Origin: Opitutaceae bacterium
Lineage (GTDB): Bacteria > Verrucomicrobiota > Verrucomicrobiia > Opitutales > Opitutaceae
Length of the DNA: 33,273 nucleotides
Assembly (NCBI GenBank): GCA_023269585.1
Contig: JAHFTC010000039.1
Coordinates: forward strand, 1-33,273
Direction: 5' to 3'
The position numbers were made by a program, and so were the translations under genes. Numbering within the stretch: the stretch's first letter is position 1; each line of letters starts with the position of its first letter. Under the pieces are notes generated by a model. That model was not told the DNA's origin. It saw nothing but the letters and a program-made list of their open reading frames with translations, and searched no databases. Positions 1 to 4,374 of the stretch are shown here, in pieces.

Positions 1-151
1 CCGCCCGGTACCACCAGCGTAATGCTTCTCTCGCGCCACTCCGCTCTTGCTCCGACAATCCGGTCAGGTACGACTGGATCAGGATGACCGACGCCCCCGC
101 CTGCCGGCGCTTGCAATACCACCTCTTAGTTCACTCACATGTCGGGCACAC
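1..151 (-). mobile_element. 5' end of a group II intron, third copy, running off the left edge
   Basis: The minus strand starting at 151 reads GTGTGCCCGACATGTGAG, which fits the GUGYG 5' consensus of group II introns. The first 35 nt (117-151) match the 5' ends of the two complete short copies at 867-901 and 2867-2901, apart from one base in the latter. Beyond that this copy keeps at least 108 nt the short copies lack. On the right it abuts the remainder of an attC site (152-237), the same position as in the other copies. Whether it is full length or another deletion form cannot be told from this window. Confidence 0.6.
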
Positions 152-237
152 ACCAGCCACTACAGGGAACGGAGGGGAAAGCCCCGTCCGCTTCGACCGA
201 GCCGGTGGCCCTCCGTCCCTGACCTCGAACGTTAGGC
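152..237 (+). other. attC recombination site (right part, split by intron)
   Basis: R' core GTTAGGC is at 231-237. Arms L'' (163-176, CAGGGAACGGAGGG) and L' (209-221, CCCTCCGTCCCTG) pair perfectly except for one extra A in L'', the extrahelical base typical of attC bottom-strand folding. The R'' half lies beyond the intron, left of the window. The next gene starts 7 nt after R'. Confidence 0.75.
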
Positions 238-244
238 AGAAACC

Positions 245-586
245 ATGAAAACCATCATATTCCTGACCGGTGTCGCACTGTTCACAGCTGCATTCGTTTC
301 GCTACCTCTCGGTCTATCCGATTTTCGTGCGTCTATACTGCTTTGTTCCGGTTCTCTGCTCGCTGTTCTGTCCGGCCGTATGGTCGTCGGAAGAAAACAA
401 AGGATTGCCGGACTGATGTTGATATCGGCTTGGTGCGCATACTTGCTTTTCACTACATGGATGGCCGATCGGCCGAATCTCGCATTCTCGATGTTCAGAC
501 AAGCATGGTTTGGAATTCCGTTCGCCATGTGCGTGGCTTTTGTTGCAGTCTTTCTTGTTTTTCGACCACGTCAAAACGGAGCCTAA
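245..586 (+). CDS. Cassette 1: small multi-pass membrane protein, unknown function
   Basis: A 113-aa protein starting 7 nt after the attC R' box. I do not recognise a family. It is very hydrophobic, with about four likely membrane segments: residues ~4-22, ~29-47, ~55-70 and ~88-106, separated by short polar loops (GRKQR around residue 50). Base composition is visibly less GC-rich than the polysaccharide operon further right, as expected for a cassette of foreign origin. The TAA stop overlaps the R'' box (GCCTAA) of the next attC. That box is cut by a group II intron element, but the first intron base on this strand is A, so the stop is preserved. There is no promoter of its own, so expression probably depends on read-through along the array. 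Confidence 0.7.
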   Translation: MKTIIFLTGVALFTAAFVSLPLGLSDFRASILLCSGSLLAVLSGRMVVGRKQRIAGLMLISAWCAYLLFTTWMADRPNLAFSMFRQAWFGIPFAMCVAFVAVFLVFRPRQNGA

Positions 587-901
587 TCGGGTAGCCGGAG
601 GTAATTAGCCTACGGCCCCCACACCACCCGGCGGACGGGTCCGTACCGGGCGGTTCCGGTCTCCATCATTCGACGACGCGCGGAGCGCCTTTCGGATAAT
701 GGTAGGCAGTCCAGCTCTCTTGCAGCGAGATCACTCCTTGCTCCTTCAGCCACTCAGGTTTTGCGTCCCGCAAAACCTCAGGCCTCGCGACGCCGCAGTT
801 GCCTTCGTCTAATGCTTGGGTTTTGGATTCGCGCATTGGGGACTTGGCAGATGTCGCTGCGCTCGGTACCACCTCTTAGTTCACTCACATGTCGGGCACA
901 C
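586..901 (-). mobile_element. Miniature group II intron, copy A, inside attC R''
   Basis: A 316-bp element read on the minus strand. The 5' end GTGTGCCCGACATG is at 901. A domain V-like hairpin (lower stem ACCGCCCGG/CCGGGTGGT) is at about 623-654, and a domain VI-like hairpin at about 594-616 with a bulged A seven nt from the 3' end ...CTACCCGAT at 586. Domains I-III are almost wholly absent; only ~35 nt of the 5' end match the left-edge copy. A reverse-transcriptase C-terminal tail lies at 666-~767. Removing the element rejoins GCCTA and ACCAG into an R'' box, GCCTAAC. It differs from copy B at four positions, two of which break pairs in the domain V and VI stems, so this copy looks decayed. 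A perfect 10-bp hairpin sits at 756-778. Confidence 0.65.
666..767 (-). pseudogene. Remnant of group II intron reverse transcriptase/maturase C-terminus
   Basis: The minus strand encodes EWLKEQGVISLQESWTAYHY followed by a short basic tail and a stop at 666. This resembles the C-terminal end of group II intron-encoded proteins, where a WLxxQG(L/V)xSL-type stretch is followed by an aromatic-rich end. No RT core motif (YxDD) or maturase domain X is present, so it is only a remnant. The resemblance is from memory of the family and needs a profile search. Confidence 0.4.
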
Positions 902-988
902 ACCAGACACCAGTACCAATGCCGGGGAAAGTGCCCGGTTTCCAATCACCGCCAGCCGCCCGGCATGGCACACCTGAAGCGTTTCGGC
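902..988 (+). other. attC site split by intron copy A
   Basis: The left part of R'' (GCCTA) is at 581-585 and the rest (ACCAG...) resumes at 902. L'' GTACCAATGCCGGG (913-926) pairs with L' CCCGGCATGGCAC (959-971) with one extra A in L'' and one G-T wobble. The R' box is a variant, GTTTCGGC, at 981-988. Without the intron the site would be ~92 bp. Confidence 0.7.
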
Positions 989-994
989 AGAAAG

Positions 995-1504
995 ATGCAC
1001 CTACGTTCCGCAACACCCAGTGATGTTTCAGGCATGGTTCGCCTGTGGGAGGTCATGCAGACAGCCCAGCTTACGTACGAGCCTCGGTATTATGCACTCG
1101 CTGAGCGCTCACGCTATCTTGATGCAGCCGCACGCTACATCGAGGGGCTGGTGTGCGACTCGGATGCGATCTGCATCGTGTGCGCCGAGGCAGGGCACAT
1201 ACTGGGTTCACTCGTTGCGAAGGTAGAGAAGAAGCCGCCGGTGTACATAGACGTGACGGTTGCCTCGATTGACCACGTCTGCGTTGACGAGGCGCACCGT
1301 GGGAAGGGCATATTTCGAAGCATGTACGCGTTGCTGGAGTTGACTGCGTCGAAGCGTGGCGTCGATTCGATCGAGTGTAGCGTGGACTGCGAGAACACGG
1401 CGCTGTCGGTGTATCGAGCGATCGGCATGGTGCCGAGGCAGATGAAGATGTTGAAGCACGTTCAAAAACCGCCGAACCAGACACCACATCCAACGACTCT
1501 ATGA
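995..1504 (+). CDS. Cassette 2: GNAT-family N-acetyltransferase
   Basis: A 169-aa GNAT-fold acetyltransferase, expected to move an acetyl group from acetyl-CoA to an amine; the substrate is unknown. The start at 995 is chosen because it lies 6 nt after the attC R' box and begins the GNAT fold (MHLRSATPSDVSGMVRL), whereas an upstream in-frame start would lie inside the intron element. Motif A is clear: a beta-strand ending IDHVCVDEAHRGKGIFRSM (~residues 89-108) with the acetyl-CoA pyrophosphate loop RGKGIF, then a helix and the late motif ENTALSVYRAIGM (~132-145). The length is typical of single-domain GNATs. Acetyltransferases, including resistance enzymes, are common integron cargo, but nothing here indicates an antibiotic substrate. 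The stop lies within the following attC. Confidence 0.85.
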   Translation: MHLRSATPSDVSGMVRLWEVMQTAQLTYEPRYYALAERSRYLDAAARYIEGLVCDSDAICIVCAEAGHILGSLVAKVEKKPPVYIDVTVASIDHVCVDEAHRGKGIFRSMYALLELTASKRGVDSIECSVDCENTALSVYRAIGMVPRQMKMLKHVQKPPNQTPHPTTL

Positions 1505-1560
1505 CCCCCGATCTCCAATCAATGTCCGCGGTTCGTCGTGGCTGAGTTGAGGCGTTCGCC
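1471..1560 (+). other. attC site, uninterrupted
   Basis: R'' GCCGAAC (1471-1477) and R' GTTCGCC (1554-1560). L'' CCAACGAC (~1489-1496) pairs with L' GTCGTGG (1535-1541) with one unpaired A. Length is 90 bp. The end of the GNAT gene overlaps its left half. Confidence 0.75.
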
Positions 1561-1568
1561 GAAAAAAG

Positions 1569-2078
1569 ATGGCTAGCATCACATGGCAACATCCAGCTCC
1601 CGCCGTGAATCCATTTGAAGCCGTCGCTGGCGATTTCACGACCTACTCAGTTCACCTTTGCGAGGTCCTTGACCACGCGGAAGAGGAGGCGGAGGTGCTT
1701 CTCGGCGTGTTCGCTCCGGCACTGCAAGCCGCGCAGTCGGTCTCGCGGGTGACTGCGAAGTTCTTCCTCTGCGATTTCGATCCGGTCTATTCTACTCTGA
1801 CGCTCGTCGTTACCGATGGCGACCGTGAGCGAGTTGAGCACCACGTCTACAAGGTGATCTTTCACGACTGGGATTCTATGATGCTCGGATCGTCGATTCC
1901 GGATTCAGAGTATGACGGCGCCTGCAAGAAGGCGGAGCGTCGGATGTATGACCTGATCGATACCGTATTGCGACGCGAGGAACTGTCCCTTTCGGTTGAA
2001 GAGCTGAAGCGTCTAGGGTTCGAGTTCTGGTTCACGAATGCCGACCCTGAAGGCGAGTGGGAGCATCTAGACGTTTGA
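1569..2078 (+). CDS. Cassette 3: hypothetical protein, 169 aa
   Basis: I do not recognise a family. The ATG lies 8 nt after the attC R' box, with an A-rich GAAAAAAG between. The protein is acidic and soluble-looking, with no signal peptide or membrane segment. It has an Asp/Glu-rich helix (LDHAEEEAEVLLGVF, ~residues 34-48), a hydrophobic beta-like middle, and a C-terminal half with a charged helix (ACKKAERRMYDLIDTVLRRE) followed by an aromatic patch (RLGFEFWF). The stop is followed after 9 nt by the R'' box of the next attC, normal cassette geometry. The compact cassette layout supports it as a real gene. Confidence 0.65.
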   Translation: MASITWQHPAPAVNPFEAVAGDFTTYSVHLCEVLDHAEEEAEVLLGVFAPALQAAQSVSRVTAKFFLCDFDPVYSTLTLVVTDGDRERVEHHVYKVIFHDWDSMMLGSSIPDSEYDGACKKAERRMYDLIDTVLRREELSLSVEELKRLGFEFWFTNADPEGEWEHLDV

Positions 2079-2087
2079 AAAACGGAG

Positions 2088-2177
2088 GGCGAACAAGCCA
2101 CCAGAGCCAATGGCGTGAAAGCGTCCGCCTTCCAAGCGGAGTTGCGTATCCGCCATGGCTCACCTGAATCGTTCGCC
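2088..2177 (+). other. attC site, uninterrupted, textbook form
   Basis: R'' GGCGAAC (2088-2094) and R' GTTCGCC (2171-2177) are complementary except at one position. L'' GAGCCAATGGCG (2104-2115) pairs perfectly with L' CGCCATGGCTC (2151-2161) apart from one extrahelical A. Length is 90 bp. Confidence 0.85.
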
Positions 2178-2185
2178 GAAGAAAG

Positions 2186-2608
2186 ATGTCCTCCCAGCGA
2201 CAGCTTCCAGACTTCGCCACCGCCGGGTGGTACCGCGACCCGAGTGATCATCGGTGTCCCCACGATGCGTGGTTGGAAGCGATTGAGATCAGCGAGCCGG
2301 CGACAGGTGAAAGGAAAGAGAAGAGACAGACCGCGATCACGATCCGGCTCCTTGGAGCCTACCACGACGGCGAGATCGTTCTTCGCTACTCGGGCGTGAG
2401 CAGCTACGTGGTCGCGAGTGTCGCCAGTAAGGACGGCATCGGCGATTGGCTGCGCGATGAGTTTTCGGTGTGCGATGCTGGGATGCTTCGACACCGCATC
2501 ACTTGGTGCATCGGGCCATCGACCGAGTCGACGTGGGAGATCGTAGCCGAAGGGGTCAGCTACGAGTGGAAAACCAGTCAGGCGAATCGGGTAGCCGGAG
2601 GTAATTAG
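2186..2608 (+). CDS. Cassette 4: hypothetical protein with intron-supplied C-terminus
   Basis: A 140-aa protein starting 8 nt after the attC R' box. I do not recognise a family. It looks soluble, with a Trp-rich beta character: GWYRDPSDHRCPHDAWLEAI near the N-terminus, a central strand pair (TAITIRLLGAYHDGEIVLRY) and a C-terminal TWEIVAEGVSYEW. No signal peptide or membrane segment is seen. The reading frame runs into intron copy B at 2586, so the last residues (RVAGGN) and the stop codon come from the intron element. Without the intron the frame would continue into the attC. The native C-terminus is therefore changed, and the protein may or may not tolerate this. Confidence 0.6.
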   Translation: MSSQRQLPDFATAGWYRDPSDHRCPHDAWLEAIEISEPATGERKEKRQTAITIRLLGAYHDGEIVLRYSGVSSYVVASVASKDGIGDWLRDEFSVCDAGMLRHRITWCIGPSTESTWEIVAEGVSYEWKTSQANRVAGGN

Positions 2609-2901
2609 CCTCCGGCCCCCACACCACCCGGCGTACGGGTCCGTACCGGGCGGTTCCGGTCTCCATCACTCGACGACGCGCGGAGCGCCTTTCGGATAAT
2701 GGTAGGCAGTCCAGCTCTCTTGCAGCGAGATCACTCCTTGCTCCTTCAGCCACTCAGGTTTTGCGTCCCGCAAAACCTCAGGCCTCGCGACGCCGCAGTT
2801 GCCTTCGTCTAATGCTTGGGTTTTGGATTCGCGCATTGGGGACTTGGCAGATGTCGCTGCGCTCGGTACCACCTCTTAGTTCACTCGCATGTCGGGCACA
2901 C
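2586..2901 (-). mobile_element. Miniature group II intron, copy B, inside attC R''
   Basis: Same 316-bp element as at 586-901, with four base differences. On the minus strand it begins GTGTGCCCGACATG at 2901 and ends CTACCCGAT at 2586. The domain V-like hairpin (2623-2654) is fully paired: a 9-bp lower stem with one G-T pair, plus an upper TACG/CGTA stem. The domain VI-like stem GCCGGAGG/CCTCCGGC (2594-2601 with 2609-2616) is perfect, and the bulged A (opposite 2592) is seven nt from the 3' end, where group II branch points lie. Removing the element rejoins GGCGA (2581-2585) and ACCAG into an R'' box, GGCGAAC. Only ~35 nt of domain I are recognisable, so self-splicing is not expected. Confidence 0.68.
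2666..2767 (-). pseudogene. Remnant of group II intron reverse transcriptase C-terminus, copy B
   Basis: Same encoded tail as in copy A (EWLKEQGVISLQESWTAYHY, then a stop at 2666). It lies between the domain V hairpin and the 10-bp inverted repeat at 2756-2778, as expected for the end of an ORF looped out in domain IV. Confidence 0.4.
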
Positions 2902-2988
2902 ACCAGCGACCAGAGGGAACGGAGGGAAAGTACCCGCCTTTCAAGCTCAGTCAGCCGCCCTCCGTCCCTCACCCCTGAATCGTTCGGC
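2902..2988 (+). other. attC site split by intron copy B
   Basis: The R'' left part GGCGA is at 2581-2585 and the rest starts at 2902. L'' GAGGGAACGGAGGG (2913-2926) pairs perfectly with L' CCCTCCGTCCCTC (2958-2970) except for one extra A. R' GTTCGGC is at 2982-2988. The arms closely resemble those of the attC at 152-237. Confidence 0.75.
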
Positions 2989-3004
2989 AAAAGAGAATTC
3001 CCCA

Positions 3005-3151
3005 ATGAAACCTACCACAAGTTCCCCAAAAGAAGATCGGGAGATACTGCTCATCTGCTGCTTTGTGGCACTGATGGCGATCCCTGAGAATCCAATACTT
3101 CAGTATGCGCGGGGTTTTGTCGTCGGGTTCTCCCAGCAATTGATTTCGTGA
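3005..3151 (+). CDS. Cassette 5: 48-aa small membrane peptide
   Basis: A 48-residue reading frame starting 16 nt after the attC R' box, too short for most gene finders. A polar N-terminus (MKPTTSSPKEDRE) is followed by one hydrophobic segment (ILLICCFVALMAI, residues ~14-26) and a second moderately hydrophobic part (YARGFVVGFSQQLIS), suggesting one membrane span. No family is recognised. Its position between two attC sites, with no other open frame of comparable fit on the + strand, is the main argument that it is the cassette cargo. Confidence 0.45.
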   Translation: MKPTTSSPKEDREILLICCFVALMAIPENPILQYARGFVVGFSQQLIS

Positions 3152-3177
3152 ACGAGCGAGCCCGAGAAATGAAACCC

Positions 3178-3284
3178 GGCCCAAGCCACCAGAGGCAATG
3201 CCGGTTAAGTACCCGGTTTCCAATTACCGCCTGCCGCCCTCTTCGACCGAGCCTGAGGCCCGTCGCCCCTATCGATCGTTCCGG
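3178..3284 (+). other. attC-like site, degenerate or hybrid
   Basis: R' GTTCCGG is at 3278-3284. The left half (CAAGCCACCAGAGGCAATGCCGG) resembles the left half of the 2088 site, while the right half (CTTCGACCGAGCC...) resembles that of the 152-237 site. The two halves do not pair well, and no clean R'' box ending in AAC is visible. It may be a recombinant or decayed site. Confidence 0.45.
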
Positions 3285-3295
3285 CGGACCCAATC

Positions 3296-3691
3296 ATGCC
3301 ATACCGAATGAATCCCGCGCAGATGAAGAGCGTCGCCGCGCTGGACGGGCCCGCCCGCTATCAACATTTCATCGGCAAGGTCGCCGACTGGCAGGAGGTG
3401 TGGAGCTTGAAGAATCGTGGAGGCTTTGTTGCGCTCGGCGCCGACGATGGCCGGCGGTGCATCCCCTTCTGGCCGCACCCCGACTACGCAGCAGCGCTAG
3501 CGGTGGATAGCTGGAAAGACTGTACACCAGAGCGCATCGAGTTGAGTCGCTTCCTCGACGCATGGCTTCCCGGCATGAAAGATGACGGAGTTTTTGCCGC
3601 GATCTTCCCTACGGAAAAGGGCAAGGCCGTGGTTGTGGATCCCCTTGATTTGAAAAACCATCTCGCGAAGGAAAACGCCCAGTATGAATGA
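3296..3691 (+). CDS. Cassette 6: DUF2750 domain protein
   Basis: A 131-aa protein matching my memory of DUF2750: a short N-terminal helix, then WSLKNRGGFVALGADDGRRC (~residues 36-55), the hallmark IPFWPHPDYAAAL (~56-68), an RIELSRFLDAWLPGMKDDG segment and a terminal FPTEKGKAVVVDPLDLKNHL. The function of the family is unknown; the fold may be a small alpha/beta immunity-like or regulatory domain, but this is speculation. DUF2750 genes are often found in integron cassettes of other bacteria, which agrees with the attC context. The start at 3296 lies 11 nt after the R' box. Confidence 0.8.
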   Translation: MPYRMNPAQMKSVAALDGPARYQHFIGKVADWQEVWSLKNRGGFVALGADDGRRCIPFWPHPDYAAALAVDSWKDCTPERIELSRFLDAWLPGMKDDGVFAAIFPTEKGKAVVVDPLDLKNHLAKENAQYE

Positions 3692-3692
3692 C

Positions 3693-3787
3693 AGACAACC
3701 CAAACCGTCACTACAGCGACCGCCGGGGATACGCCCCTTCCTCCGGCCGAGCCCGGTGCCCGTCGTCTTTCACCTGCAGCGTTCTTC
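3693..3787 (+). other. Possible degenerate attC between cassettes 6 and 7
   Basis: A GTTCTTC box (3781-3787) precedes the next start codon by 6 nt, and the preceding GGCCGAGCCCGGTGCCCGTCG resembles the right halves of the sites at 152 and 3178. No convincing paired L arms are seen. It could be an eroded attC at the old end of the array or simply intergenic DNA. Confidence 0.3.
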
Positions 3788-3793
3788 CTCTCC

Positions 3794-4117
3794 ATGACCT
3801 CCCCTTGCGAAACCCACGGACTGCGGAACTGCGCCGAGCCGCAGCGTTGCCGCCTCACGGTTGTCCGGAAGGATTTCAACCGGGATCTCTATGACGCGTG
3901 CCCGTACGGCGCGGCCGCGGCGTGCACCCGTTTCGAGGTGGGGCAGACTTTCGTCACCGACAACCGCTGGGACCCGCCGGCCGGTTTCTGCTCCTGGGCG
4001 TGGGGCGACCTCCGCCCGTTGATCGCCGCCGTCCACAGCGGCAACCCCGTCCCCATGATCGCCTGCTGCACCGACGGCCTCCGCCCCGTCTTCTTCAGGC
4101 TCGAGCCCGAGGCCTGA
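3794..4117 (+). CDS. TIGR04076 family protein
   Basis: A 107-aa protein with the hallmarks of the TIGR04076 family: an N-terminal strand CRLTVVRKDFNRDLYDA (~residues 19-35), a CPYG/FEVGQTF segment (~37-53), then PPAGFCSWAWGDLRPLI (~60-77) and the terminal IACCTDGLRPVFFRLE (~88-104). Its several conserved cysteines (C37, C65, C90, C91) suggest metal or redox chemistry, but no function is established. It may be the last cassette of the array, since a GTT box lies 6 nt upstream, or the first chromosomal gene. The region from here to 4374 (257 bp) holds no gene I can support. Confidence 0.82.
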   Translation: MTSPCETHGLRNCAEPQRCRLTVVRKDFNRDLYDACPYGAAAACTRFEVGQTFVTDNRWDPPAGFCSWAWGDLRPLIAAVHSGNPVPMIACCTDGLRPVFFRLEPEA

Positions 4118-4374
4118 GCCAGGCATTCGGTCGAGAGACGAGAGACGAGCGCCTGTCGCTCGACCGGATCATTGCCCGAGCGAGGCCCGCGCCGCCGGTT
4201 CGGCGCCTGCCGGACGTAGTTGCTCTTCCCGCTCGCCGTCCTTTGAGCCACCGCGGCCGGCGCTCGTCCCGTGGCGTACCCGCGGCGCTAGGCCCGGCGC
4301 GAAATTGGCTTGGCCCGCCGGCCCACAGGCCAAGTCTCATCGGTCCGGCGACGCGAGATGCGGGCGCCGTACCC

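Noticed and set aside
761..994. In-frame upstream extension of the GNAT gene (start at 761)
   Set aside because: It lies inside intron copy A and attC, and the same peptide recurs at 2761; the GNAT fold starts at 995.
586..2901. Exact 2000-bp spacing of the two intron copies as an assembly duplication
   Set aside because: The intervening sequences and flanking attC arms differ and the copies differ at four bases, so the spacing is coincidental.
2761..3087. + strand frame of 108 codons over intron copy B
   Set aside because: It reads through the intron and the attC; duplicated in copy A, no protein character.
1..4117. CRISPR array
   Set aside because: Repeats are ~90 bp, variable, palindromic and separated by genes, which fits attC sites and not CRISPR.
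3898..4374. Extension of the metalloprotease frame upstream to 3898
   Set aside because: It overlaps the TIGR04076 gene and is Arg/Pro-rich; a signal peptide begins at 4375.
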